Positions 11,512-22,599 of a stretch of 64,000 bases of DNA are shown here, piece by piece. The stretch comes from Talinum fruticosum. Its lineage: Eukaryota > Streptophyta > Magnoliopsida > Caryophyllales > Talinaceae. Position numbers and translations under genes: made by a program. Numbering within the stretch: the stretch's first letter is position 1; each line of letters begins with the position of its first letter. Location: NCBI GenBank assembly GCA_021018815.1, contig JAITYX010000059.1, positions 2,604,001 through 2,668,000 of the forward strand, in the 5' to 3' direction. A model generated the notes under the pieces. That model did no database searches and had not been told where the DNA came from. It was given only the letters and a program-made list of their open reading frames with translations.

Positions 11512-12998
11512 ATGGGCTTCAAATCTAAGCTTCCTTTGCTTCTTCTCTTAGCTTCTCTCTTCGTAACTTCCTCCTTAGCTCTCCGGCTCCTGAATGAAGA
11601 AAAGACAGAAAGTGATGGGCTGGTTGATGCTTTCTTAAACCAGCGCCAGGACCCGGAGAGGAGGTACGAGGAGTGCCAGAGGCGGTGCCAGAGGCAAGGC
11701 CAGGGCCAGCAATGGCAGTGCCAGCAAAGGTGCCAGGAGGAGTACCGCCACGAGAGGCAGAGGGGCCGTGGTGGCCGCTGGGAAGATGAGGTCGAGGAGC
11801 TTGACAACCAACGCTATGACCCTCAGCAGCGCTACCGCGAGTGCCAAAGGCGGTGCCAGAGCCGAGGCCAGGGCGAGGCTGGCCAATGGCAATGCCAAAG
11901 GAGGTGCGAGGAAGAGTATCAGAGGCAGAGTCGGAGAGGTGGTAGGTGGTTTGAGGACGAGGAGGATGAGGTGGAGTTGGAGTCGGAGGACAACCAGCGC
12001 TTTGACCCCTACCGCGAGTGCCAGAGGCAGTGCCAGCGCCAAGGCCAAGGCCAGTGGGAGTGCCAGAGGAGGTGCCAACAGGAGCGTAGAAGAGGTGGCC
12101 GCTTTGTAGAGGAGGAGCAGAACGATGAAAACCAACGCCAAGACCCATACTGGGAGTGCCAGAGGCGGTGCCTGAGCCAAGGTCAAGGCCAATGGGAATG
12201 CCAACGGAGGTGCCAACAAGAGCACGGAAGAGGGGGCGCTATGTAGAGGAAGAGGACAGCGATGAAAACCAGCGTCAGGACCCATACTGGGAGTGCCAGA
12301 GACGCTGCCTGAGCCAAGGTCAAGGCCAATGGGAATGTCAACGGAGGTGCCAACAAGAGCACGGAAGAGGCGGGCGCTATGTAGAGGAAGAGGACAACGA
12401 TGAAAACCAACGCCAGGACCCATACTGGGAATGCCAGAGGAGGTGCCAAAGGCAAGGTCAAGGCCAATGGGAATGCCAACAAAGGTGCCAACAAGAGCAC
12501 GGAAGAGGCGGGCGCTATGCAGAGGAAGAGGACAATGATGAAAACCAACGCCAAGACCCATACTGGGAGTGCCAGAGGCGGTGCCAAAGGCAAGGTCAAG
12601 GCCAAAGGGAATGCCAACAAAGATGCCAACAGGAGCGCAGAAGAGGTGGGCAATACGTAGAAGAGGAGGACAACGATGAAAACCAACGCCAGGACCCGTA
12701 CTGGGAGTGCCAGAGGCGGTGCCAGAGACAAGGCCAAGGGCAATGGGAATGCCAAAGGAGGTGCCAGCAAGAGAGCAGAAGAGGTGGGAGGTATGTTGAA
12801 GAGGAGACCAAGGAGAACCAGCGCCAGGACCCACAACGATACAGGGAGTGCCAACAGAGGTGCCAGAGCCAAGGCCAACGTCGATTCGAGTGCCAAAAGA
12901 GGTGCGAAGAAGAGTACCAGCGAGGCCGAGGCCGAGGTGGGCGCTACACCACCCCTGCCACCGTCCTGGCTTCCATTGTGGAGCTCTTGTTCAAGTGA
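11512..12998 (+). pseudogene. Stand-alone vicilin-type hairpin-repeat precursor, nine units, one frameshift
   Basis: Intronless. A signal peptide (MGFKSKLPLLLLLASLFVTS, then SLALRLLNEE) is followed by nine Cys hairpins of pattern C-x3-C-x9to12-C-x3-C (for example YWECQRRCQRQGQGQWEC), spaced by Q/R/E/D-rich linkers such as RGGRYVEEED. It ends in a short hydrophobic tail, LASIVELLFK. There is no cupin. The pattern is that of vicilin N-terminal regions and alpha-hairpinin antimicrobial or trypsin-inhibitor peptides, released from precursors in seeds. After unit 4 one C is missing in GGCGGG (near 12237), so the first frame stops at 12246 (244 aa, four hairpins). Units 5-9 and the tail continue in the next frame to the stop at 12996-12998. 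Spacing of the DNA repeat (137 instead of 138 bp) confirms the single-base loss. AATAAA signals lie at 13045 and 13280. It could be a young pseudogene or a consensus error. Confidence 0.85.
12124..12812 (+). repeat. 138-bp tandem coding repeat
   Basis: The landmark GATGAAAACC occurs at 12124, 12261, 12399, 12537 and 12675, that is steps of 137, 138, 138 and 138 bp. Each unit encodes 46 residues: one four-cysteine hairpin plus its acidic linker. Units are nearly identical at DNA level, whereas the outer units (1, 2, 3 and 9) are more diverged. This fits expansion from the middle by unequal crossing-over. Confidence 0.95.
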
Positions 12999-13299
12999 AC
13001 AAAATCAGTGCTACGGTACAACAACCACCAGCATTAATGTCATGAATAAACTGTACGTGAGTATGTACGTACTTTAGGAAGAGTGATGCTGTGGCTTTCA
13101 CTTTTTCTCCTTTGCTAATATTTCCGCATGAATGTGTTTTAGTTTGGACTTTTGATCGAGTGAGGTTTTCTTTTGTAGGCGTAGTGCGCTGTCTACCATG
13201 TGACGAGTGCATGGGGGAGCTAATAGCGTGTGTTTACTGCTGTTTCTCTCTCTGTAACTCCTCCTCTTCGCAATGTATAAATAAAAAAGTAAATAATCC

Positions 13300-14198
13300 T
13301 CAAGTTTTGCTTTGTAATGTTTGTATCATTGCATGTTTTTTCCCTGCCTCATGCATAATTTTTCTTTCACCCTTTCCCTTAAATTTACAGAGAATATATA
13401 AGTCATGCCCTTAATATTCAATTACATTGTTTCTTGGTCATTTAATAAGGTTGCATGGAGAGTTATAATAATTATCTAAATGCCAACAAATACATGCAAG
13501 TGCAAGTGATACATTCGTAATTCCGTTAGTTTTAGCTTTAGTTTATAATTTTTATAATTAATTTATAATAATCTCATAATTTTTTAATAATTTTTTAATA
13601 ATTAATTTTATAATTATCTTACAATTAGTTACCCTCTTAACTTTTTATAATTAACTTTTTATAATTAACTTTATAACTATATTAACTTTTTATAATTAAC
13701 TTTATAACTATTTTACAATTACTTAAACTCATAATTTACAACTTCTTATAACAAATAATTTTTTATAATTAATTTTATAATTATTTTAAAACTCTTTACA
13801 ATCTTATAATTTAGTGCTTACAATTTGTTATAATTAAATAAAATAAGGTATTATAAATCTTATAATTTATACAAATTTAGTAATTTTAATGACATCATAA
13901 GATATCTTTGTGATGTCATGAGCATTTGTAGGGTAGATGGGGAAATGTTTCTGACATTTTTGCATGATATGTTATGTTAAATTATATTTATGTTATTTTT
14001 GAAAAATTTATTTTACTCGTAGGAAATGCACTCAAAATAATTTGACCTCGAGTGAGTGATGCTAGCTTCGACCGCATGCATTCAAATTTGGCAGCATCGT
14101 CTCGCCTCATATGACAAACGGGTCTGCATGGCTGCGCTGGAAAACAATGCGTACAAAGTTCTCAAGATATACGTATTGAATAGACGATATGAAGGTGT
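13300..14198. other. AT-rich low-complexity spacer
   Basis: From about 13520 to 13870 the sequence is built from TTATAATTAATTTTATAATTA-like words in many variants. No gene is supported. Confidence 0.5.
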
Positions 14199-14210
14199 AT
14201 TTATTAGAAA

Positions 14211-14574
14211 TGTGATGATATGTATCTTGTATAAAGATATTTTTAAAATATTTTGTATTGATATATATTAATGTATTTTATAATTTAAAATTAATATTTT
14301 TTATTAATTATATTTAATTATGAAAGTAAAATTTTAATAATCATCGGCTATGTCGACAAGTATCAAATGACATGTTAATCGGATCAGCCCTATCTATATA
14401 GTGTGTCATACACATAATTTTAAAAGTATGAAAAATAATGGATAAAATGACAATTTTACATTGTAATATAATTATATTATTCAATCATATAAATCTTTTT
14501 CAATTTATTACATGATATAATATTTTTAATTCAAGATAAGACATTTAAAGTGTGTCTTATATAAGACACATATC
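14211..14574 (-). mobile_element. Mutator-like MITE, copy A (reverse orientation)
   Basis: About 364 bp. The left end TGATATGTATCTTGTATAA and the reverse complement of the right end (TTATATAAGACACATATC) form inverted terminal repeats. A direct repeat ATTTATTAGAAA flanks it (14199-14210 and 14575-14586). The inner sequence matches copy B at 15008 in opposite orientation, including a conserved CATCGGCTATG / CATAACCGA-type block. No coding capacity. Confidence 0.65.
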
Positions 14575-14619
14575 ATTTATTAGAAAGCTATTATCTGAGG
14601 CAAAGGCCAGCTGTAACTG

Positions 14620-14620
<1 letters not shown>

Positions 14621-14673
<53 letters not shown>
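14621..14673. repeat. TA dinucleotide microsatellite
   Basis: A near-perfect TA repeat of about 26 units between MITE copies A and B. Confidence 0.97.
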
Positions 14674-14675
<2 letters not shown>

Positions 14676-15007
14676 CAATTGTTATAAGAAAAAAATTAAC
14701 ATACTTTATAGAAGGAACTTTTTGTTACTCATATATTTCTTTAAAATTAATACTGATCTTTTCCTCTTTTATTTTATATAATCCTTGTTTGTTTTATTTG
14801 TAAAATTGTGTCAGATAAGTTAGTGTCAATTATGTCAATTAGTAAAGTCCTTAAAAATTATTATTAAATATATAAATTTAAATTATATTTATATCGGTAT
14901 TTTTGCCTCAATCACACCAAGAAATTAAACAAATTAACCTTGCATGTCGATCTTTCTTTCTCTTTTTTTTTATAGAGTAGGTAACTTTTAATAATTATAA
15001 TTAATAA

Positions 15008-15388
15008 GTGAAATAATATGTATCTTGTATAAGACACACCTTAAATATTTTCTTTTAACTTAAAAATTATTATATTATGTAATAAATTAAAAAAGAATGG
15101 TATGATTGAATAGTACAATTTTATTACAACTTACAAATTATGTAAAATCGTTATTTTATCAATTATTTTTCATATTTATAAAATTATGTGTATACACACC
15201 TTTTAGGTAGGGTTGATTTGATTAAAATATTATTTGATACTTATCGGCATAACCGACGATTATTAAAATTACATTCATAATTAATCATAATTATTAAAAA
15301 AAAATAATTTCAAATCATAAAGTATATTAATATATGTCAAGACAAGACAATTTAAATATATTTTTATACAAGACACATATCATCACTC
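15008..15388 (+). mobile_element. Mutator-like MITE, copy B with 9-bp target duplication
   Basis: 381 bp bounded by a perfect 9-bp direct repeat AATTAATAA (14999-15007 and 15389-15397), the duplication length made by Mutator-like elements. The ends are GTGAAATAATATGTATCTTG and its imperfect inverse CAAGACACATATCATCAC. No open frame. Relatives: copy A (14211) and copy C (25504), with degraded pieces near 9195, 18340 and 26640. Confidence 0.75.
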
Positions 15389-15679
15389 AATTAATAAAGT
15401 AACTTTACATAATAATAAAACATATCGTTGCACTATTGATCAGTTCCTCCCTGTTGTTTGTCATCTAGGGTATGCTTATTTTTTATTAGGCTGATTAATC
15501 AAGAAAAATATTAATTTTGAGTGGTAATCTCCTTTATTTATATAAATAAAGAAATATTATATAACTGAGAAAACAGAAAATAAAGACATTTCAGAGTGTT
15601 TGTATTTTGCGAAGAGAAACAAAAGAAAAGATAGACGAGAGGATTTGGTGAAATGATATGCCAAGGGAAGGGAGGGTCT

Positions 15680-15851
15680 GTAGCTTCTTGCCATGCGTAC
15701 TCAGCATGAATTGAACGTGGCTTCTACTATTTGAATCCAAACCCACAACCGTCACCAAATCTACAATTTCAGTCCCTCTCACGCACTCTTTAAATTCTCT
15801 CTCCTCACTCGATCCCCACTCCTCTTGTCATCCTCGCTCAAAAGCAAAAAC
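15680..15851 (+). promoter_or_regulatory. Promoter and leader of the three-hairpin gene
   Basis: Has CATGCG (RY-like), AGCATGAA, an ACGT-containing block AACGTGGCTTCT (15714-15725) and a TATA-like TTTAAAT (about 15789-15795) before the start codon at 15852. The leader CTTGTCATCCTCGCTCAAA matches the nine-hairpin gene leader. The AACGTGGCTTCT block recurs in the orphan fragment at 22655. Confidence 0.55.
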
Positions 15852-16449
15852 ATGGGTTTGAAATCTAAGCTTCCTTTGTTTCTTCTGTTAGCTTCTCTCT
15901 TCGTCACTTACACCTTTGCCCTCCGCCTCTTGAATGAAGAACCAGCAGAATATGATGGGTTGAACCAGCATCATGACGCGGAGAGGAGGTACGAGGAGTG
16001 CCGGAGGCGGTGCGAGGCAAGGCCACCGTGGGGAGGCCCAGCAGTGGCAGTGCCAGCGGAGGTGTCAGGAGGAGTACGGATATGAGAGGGAGAGGGGCCG
16101 AGGCGGCCGATGGGATGATGAGGACTTGGTGGAGGAGTTTGACAACCAGCGGTTTGACCCCTATCGCGAGTGTCAGGAGAGATGTAGGAGGCAAGGCGGG
16201 GGCCGGGGCCAGGGCCAGTGGGAGTGCCTGACGAGGTGCCAAGAGGAGCACAGGAGAGGAGGACGTTACAACGATGAGAACAGCAACCACTACGAGCCCC
16301 AGCGACAGAGGGAGTGCCAGGAGAGGTGCCAAAGGCAAGGCCAACGCCGATTCGAATGCCAAAGGAGGTGCCAAGAGGAGCACCAACGAGGCGGAGGCGG
16401 CCGGTACACCACTGCCCTGGCTTCCATTGCAGAGCTCTTGTTCAGCTGA
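15852..16449 (+). pseudogene. Stand-alone vicilin-type hairpin precursor, three units, one frameshift
   Basis: Intronless paralogue of the gene at 11512. The signal peptide is nearly the same (MGLKSKLPLFLLLASLFVTY). Three C-x3-C...C-x3-C hairpins follow, then the tail RYTTALASIAELLFS. There is no cupin. In the first hairpin, two bases are missing after the second cysteine codon (around 16013-16016; TGCGAGGCAAGG against TGCCAGAGGCAAGG in the paralogue). The starting frame therefore ends at 16085, and hairpins 1b-3 plus tail lie in the next frame up to the stop at 16447-16449. An AATAAA signal is at 16487. As it stands only the signal peptide and half a hairpin would be made, so it is either a pseudogene or a consensus error. 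Confidence 0.8.
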
Positions 16450-16722
16450 ATAGTGTTTGACAAGTAGCCTCCTGCATCAAGTCGTGAATAAATTGTAGTC
16501 ATACGTTGCCTTTCAATTATCCTTTTTGCGAGTGTCCTCTTTTTAATTTGGACGTTTGAGTGACTCGGTGAGTGTCTAGTAGGCCCTTGTTTGGAGAGAG
16601 TTTAGTAAAGTATGTTTAACGCTCATAATTTTTTTCTCTCTGTCTCCTTTTCTGTCCCAATGTATGAAACAAACAAAATAAGCTTAATTACACCATTTTT
16701 CAAGCATTTTAGATTGCACTTA

Positions 16723-18251
16723 TGTAGCGTTTGGTCGGATATAATGTAATAGGGGTGTAATGTTTGATCGGATATAATGTAATAGGGTGTAATATAATTA
16801 ATTACCTAATGTAATTAGGTATGTAATATAATGGGATAACAATTACATTATCATGTTTGGTTACATAAAAAGTGTAATGAATTATTTTAATGGTAAAAAA
16901 TAGTAATTAACTTATTATAGTGGAGATAAATATTATCTAATAAAAATCTACATATTTAGATTTGAGCTTTTAAAAATATTTTTATCAAATAATCAAGTTT
17001 TATTTCTTTTGTGGTAAATATCAATTATATTATTTTAATGTCAATAAATATCGTACTAGAGATAAATATTATCCATATGAAAGTATTTTAAATTCGAAAT
17101 CATATTTGAAATTTTTTAATCTTTTATATCATATTTTCTAATTTTAAATTTTTTGGTGGAAAAAAATCAATTGAATTATTCTAGTGACGATAAATATTTA
17201 TCGTACTAAAAATAAATATTATCCAAATAATACAGTTTTAAACTCTAAATTTATATTTGATTTTTTAATCTCTTCTATCATATTGTTAAGTTTTATATTT
17301 TTTATTGATAAAAAATACAAATTAAAATTATTTTATTTATGATAAATATTTATTGAATTAAAGATAAATGTTAACAAGTAAAAAAATTTTGATCTAAAAA
17401 TTTTAATTTAAGCTTCTTTTATCTTTTTAATTAAATGGTTATATTTTGAATCCAAAATATTGAAATTGAATTTTTCTCTTAATGACGAATCGATCATATC
17501 ATATATTAAGATAATAGAAGAAAAAAAAAATAAGTTTCTTTTCAAATGGATGAATTTTTAGTTTGTCAAAGAGGAGGGAGAAAAAGGATATGGAATAGAG
17601 AGGAGAGAGAATTATTGGAAGTGTGTTAAGGGCGTGTTCGGTAAAATTAGTTGTTTCAGTAGTGATTAACTATTTTAGTAGATGTTAGATGTTTTATTAG
17701 CGATTAGTCATTATCGACTATTGGTTAGTGGTTAGATGTTTAACTAGTGATTTGAGATAAGTGTGTTCGGTAATAATAGTTGTTTAAGTAACAGATTTGT
17801 ATAAAATGATTTAAAAGTACATAATTGATAAAAGATTTTAGAAAATAAAAAGGAAAATTTTGGAAATTATGTGCAAATACTAGGTAGTGTTTTTGAAAAC
17901 GTTACTTTGAGTAGCTTTTCAAAAACACTACCTAAAACTCTACTCACTATGTCAAACACTACTTTGCAGAACACTTACATTTTTAGATAAGTAGTGTTTT
18001 ACATCCTCCAAAACACTAATCACTACCTCAAACGCTACTCGCCGAACACACCTTAAAATTTGATCACAAGGATTAATGTAATCATGATTGTTTAGTAAAT
18101 ATCCAAGTAATTGTAATTATATAGGTAGAGATTAATGTGATTACTATATAATTTTAATTACATTACAAAATTATAACCAAACATAGTAATATAATAACCA
18201 TTAGCACTTTAATTACATTACTATTTTTATTATATCCAATGAAATATGTCC
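16723..18251. mobile_element. TTA-flanked non-autonomous element (outer)
   Basis: The left part TGTAGCGTTTGGTCGGATAT and the reverse complement of the right part (GGACATATTTCATTGGATAT) form imperfect inverted ends, each bordered by TTA (16720-16722 and 18252-18254). Subterminal blocks GTAATTACATTA / ATGTTTGGTTA are mirrored near 16850 and 18170. A TTA duplication and a TGTTTGGT-type end fit PIF/Harbinger (Tourist-like) elements. The interior is AT-rich with no gene. Another element (17629-18052) sits inside it. Confidence 0.55.
17629..18052. mobile_element. Tourist-like MITE inserted in the outer element
   Basis: 424 bp with inverted ends AGGGCGTGTTCGG and CCGAACACACC, flanked by TTA (17626-17628 and 18053-18055). 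Subterminal repeats of CACTACC/GTAGTG words occur on both sides. The ends match the GGGC/TGTGTTCGG type seen in plant PIF/Harbinger MITEs. No coding capacity. Confidence 0.65.
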
Positions 18252-18259
18252 TTAAAGTC

Positions 18260-20150
18260 ATGGTATTCTATACCAGGTTTTCACAGGCCTGTCAAACAGG
18301 GTTGCGGAAAGAGTCAATGCTCGCTTTAAATGATTAGATACGTCTGAATATTTTTTATTTTAATTTAAAGTAATATATTATATAATTTTAAATTAATAAA
18401 TTTTTTAATAGTTAATATTTAATATTAATTATAAAATTTTAATACTCATTGTTTATATTAACAGGAGCAAAATGATACTTTACTTTTAACATTATCTGTA
18501 AAAATGAATCATAAAAATGATACTTTAATTGATAATTTAATTTTAACATTATTCGTAAAAATAAACTATAAAAATAATTGGATAACATTATTATTCGTAA
18601 AAATGAATAATATGTGCAGTTATAAATTGTAAAATTTTTACGCACTTCAATTATATGTTTTTAGTCTAATAATATTATAACTTCAATTAACTTCAACTAT
18701 ATTTTTTAAATCTAATAATATTATAATTTTGAAGTAAAAAAAATTACCTAAACTATTAATGCACCTTATGTGTTTCAGGAGGTAATTCTAATTGGGTTTG
18801 AAGGCTAAAGAACTCCTTTGTACAATTTATAAGAAAATTGTCTCTTTTAAAATTCAAACTTTGATGGAGATAATACAAATGTGAAATATTTACCACTAAA
18901 TCAAAATTCACTTTGCATCAAAAAAAAAAAAATCAAAATTCACTTAATTTACAACATCATTTTACTTAGTGTAACTCCCGCGAAAAAATGAAACATAGAC
19001 ATTAATTGACATATTTGTCCTCATTGTTTTGAGCGGTAACCTCAGGTAAAGGCAAGAAGGCTAATAATAAAGTGAATAAAACCACTCTCTTTCTCTCTCA
19101 TTATCTCTCTCTTTCTCTCTTCTTAAATTGCTCACTCTTGTTCATCTTGAAACCCAAAATTCAAAATTTATGGGTTTTAATCTCTAACATAATTTTTTAA
19201 AAATTGGGTGTTGATTTTAGATCCTTTGTTCAAGAGTTAAATGACGTTGGGCTATAATTTGAAAATTTTCATGAAATTTGGCCGGCTTATGGAGTATAAA
19301 TTCTGAAAATACTCTCGGGAGTATATACCCTAAGAGAGAAAAAAGTTAGGCTCACAAAATCCATCCCTATTTCATTGTTCGTTTAATCATCTCAGTAACA
19401 TATAACAAAAAATAGATATTCTCTAAAGCATATAAGTATTCTGCTGATGGAGTAAGGAAGAAGTTGAGGGTTGATTGGTATCCAAATTAATTCCTTTATA
19501 TTGATGATTGCCTCAACTGTATGTCCTCTAACTGTTCGCCTTACTCTGCTGTTGTTGCTTCCAGATTCATTGATCCCCCTTATCGCGACTTCGCCTTTGC
19601 CTCTCCGTTCTTACTCTGCCCAACAAATGAATCCTTCACATTTAATTCATAAATAATAAGACTTCAAGAAGTTCTTATCCGATCTAAACACTGTACTCTA
19701 ATTTAGTTATCGCTTTAGATCTTGGACAATAAATTCTTTCCCTTGATATTGCGGAACAAAAGCTTAAAAAACCATCCATGATCAATCTTAACAAAAAAAA
19801 AAGGAATACCTTTCAAATTTAGCAAAATTAAGGACCTGTTCAACTTTATATGAAAAACAGGATTTATTTATATTTTATATTCATTTTTGTTCGTTTATAT
19901 TCGAGATCATTTGTGTTCGTTTATGTTCATTTTTATTTATATTTATGTTTTATATGTGTTGTATGTAAGTCCGAATAAGCCCTAAAATAAAAAAAAGTGT
20001 CTAATTACCTTTGAACTTAGAAATGCGAATTTCACATAATTATCTATTGAAGAAAAATATTACCTAGAAACAATGGAGAACTTGATGTTAGATCCATAAG
20101 AAGGCAGAGAGAGAGAGAGAGAAAGAGAAAGAGGGAGAGAAAGTGGAGTT
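18260..20150. other. AT-rich spacer, no gene seen
   Basis: Contains a possible fragment of the 14211 MITE family (near 18340-18440), CT repeats (about 19090-19120), a copy of the dispersed GAGTATATAC...AGAGAGAAAA repeat (about 19310-19420) and GA repeats (about 20105-20140). No supported coding region. Confidence 0.45.
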
Positions 20151-20163
20151 GGGTATGTGGAGT

Positions 20164-20641
20164 CTAATGGGTGTTTTGGGTTTGGGAAAATCGCATTGTA
20201 AGGAAAAAAAGGATGAGTACAACCACAATACACCGAGAATGGGGCGTGTCAAGCGAAGAAATCAAGAAGTGGGGAGTTAGTAGCCAGACACGGCCCGTGC
20301 CGGTTGAAACCCGTGTCGGTTGCAAACGGTTGGGTTGCTCGGTTTTCATCGGTTTCTTACGTTTTATTGCTTCGCTTTAGTGCTTTCTTAATGCGTGTAA
20401 TTGCTCGGTTCGGCTATATAATGCAATACAATCCTCCATTGTTGATGTAAGTAGTTGAGAGTTCAACGTGTAAGCTTATAATTAGCTTGAGTAATTCCTT
20501 ATTAACTACTTGAAATCTAGTGCATCGGTTCGTGGTTTTTTTTTTCCGATTTGGATTTTTCAATGTTCAAAATCTTGTGTCTAATTTTGTTATTTTGTTC
20601 GTTCATGTTTTAACTGTTTGAGCGAACTCCCGATCCTAACA
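20164..20641 (+). mobile_element. Copia-like LTR remnant (copy 2)
   Basis: Has a GC-rich 5' part with GACACGGCCCGTG, then CGGCTATATAATGCAATAC, TCTAGTGCATCGGTTCGTGG, a T-run with CCGATTTGG and a terminal CGAACTCCCGATCCTAACA. The order of blocks is the same as in 8300-8752. No primer-binding site or internal region follows, consistent with a solo LTR. Its 5' edge is approximate. Confidence 0.55.
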
Positions 20642-20644
20642 GGG

Positions 20645-21715
20645 TCATAATTCTAATTTACTTGTTTTTAATTAAAAATTTCCATCGAATAAATTTTACT
20701 TGGTTAAAATATGCATTGAATTTAAATTGGGGATATATAAGGCACTCCATCACAAGTTTTGCTTATCCTTAGATATCATGTCAGCTACCAACATAAAATC
20801 AACGGAATTGAATGTTAATTAAACATATCCTCACCAGTCAAAGGATAAAATTAAACTAAAATAAACTAAGATTAAATTAATGAAGGTCACATATTTGAAG
20901 GATTAAGAGTGCAAAAAATCTTAGTAATGCTAACGTTTGATAAACATCCCCACCTAGCCTATATGCTTTGGACTAATTTAAGCAATTTTTCGTATATTTT
21001 GTTATCCTAATTAGGGAAATTTGTATTATATAATTTATATTATATAAATACTCTCAGATATTATATGTTATTTACTCTCATATATTTGTCATATAGACAA
21101 ATTTTAATATAAATATGCTTATTTAACGTATAAAAATTTATATAATATAAAAATTGACCTTTTAATTATTCAACATGACCTCAACAAACTCGAATTTCGA
21201 CTTTAACTTCTTTATTACCGACTATGGCGAAAAAGGTACTACAAATTAGGTTGCTCCTTCTATTTTATTCACCCTTTCCCACGAGTTAACATTTTTGGTC
21301 CATTTTATTGGATATTTTGATTATGAACTTTGTATAAATAGTATAAAATCATCATACTTTGACAATATATGACCGAAACTAGTTCTCTAAAGCTTTCTAA
21401 ATTTCCTTTTGTGGAATATATTTTGATCATAAACTTTGCATGCTTTTGTTGTTCGAGTATATACATTAGGGGCTAATTGATCTAAATTTAATATACATAA
21501 AAATATCGATAACGTCTTTGTTCTGTACATGATAAAAATTAAAGTCCCAGATGTATTAGGTTCAAAAATATTATTTTTTTATTTTTGCGACAAATGTCAT
21601 CTTGAACTTTTATTAATTGATTACAATTAAATTTTTTAAAAGGTTTTTTAGAGGTTTTCTATATATATTAAGTTGTGTTACGTGGTTACATGTGGCATAT
21701 GACAAAATTGATATT
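20645..21715. other. AT-rich spacer, no gene seen
   Basis: Short AT-rich open frames only; no domain, RNA gene or repeat boundary could be supported. Confidence 0.5.
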
Positions 21716-21718
21716 TTC

Positions 21719-22196
21719 GGGTATGGGGCGGGCATAGGTTAAACGGGTTCGGGTATGGGGCGGGTACGGGTATAGGGTTCACCCGCCCCAAACCCGAATT
21801 CATACGCGAATGGTTTTTTGAAATAAAATTTGTTGGGTAGTGGGCGAATAACGGGCCAATTAAAGATGTTCTATCATTTTTTTGTATTATCGATGTATAA
21901 TTACTAATTTATAACGGAGGCAAGAGATTTTTGTAACTATTCATCACTAATGTCAAATTACGGTAGTAGAAAACCTTATGGGTATTATCTGATGGATATT
22001 ATTCTTTAACATTTATACATACCCAAATAATTCCCGATACACCCGAAATACCCTATGGGTATAGGTATAGGGATAGATTTTGAAAACCCGATAAGTTTGG
22101 GTATGGCTATGGGGATGATTTTCGAAAATGGGTATGGGTACGGATATGGCTGTACCCACCCCATACCCACTTCACGCCCATCCCTAATTCTACATA
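21719..22196. mobile_element. Element with GGGTATGGG-rich inverted ends
   Basis: The left part carries repeated GGGTATGGGGCGGG words and the right part their inverse (CCCACCCCATACCCAC, then GCCCATCCCTAAT). The GGGATGGGC end with GGGTA subterminal repeats is common in plant hAT-like non-autonomous elements. The AT-rich centre has no gene. Class and exact ends are inferred. Confidence 0.4.
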
Positions 22197-22599
22197 CCAA
22201 AATTGCGAGAATTTTTGAAAGTTTTTCCTTTCTACTTCGATCTTACAAAACATATTGCTCTTAAGATTATACTTTTTGCTTACCCATCTGTATTATATAT
22301 TGTTACAGCCTTTAATTTTTCTTTTTGATTTCGATTTTTCACCTATAGTATTATAATGGATTATATTATTGCCGTCCGTAATTTTTCCTAATTTAGATTT
22401 TCTACGTAAAACTTATGTGTCTATCATCATCTTATTTATTATTTGTTAATTTATCAACTTGTTTACATCGCAAATTAAATTAGTTTTACGTTTCCACTAC
22501 ATATCGAATTAAAACCTTACGACATATTATATTGTACTACTTTCGTAACTCGATCATTTAAACTCATTATCGGGTCGCCTCATATTTGCGTTGGATTTG

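Noticed and set aside
11525..12896. Long open frames on the minus strand across the nine-hairpin gene (leucine/alanine/proline-rich).
   Set aside because: They mirror the repetitive Q/R/C-rich plus-strand gene; their apparent repeats are a by-product of the 138-bp unit, and they lack a start context or family match.
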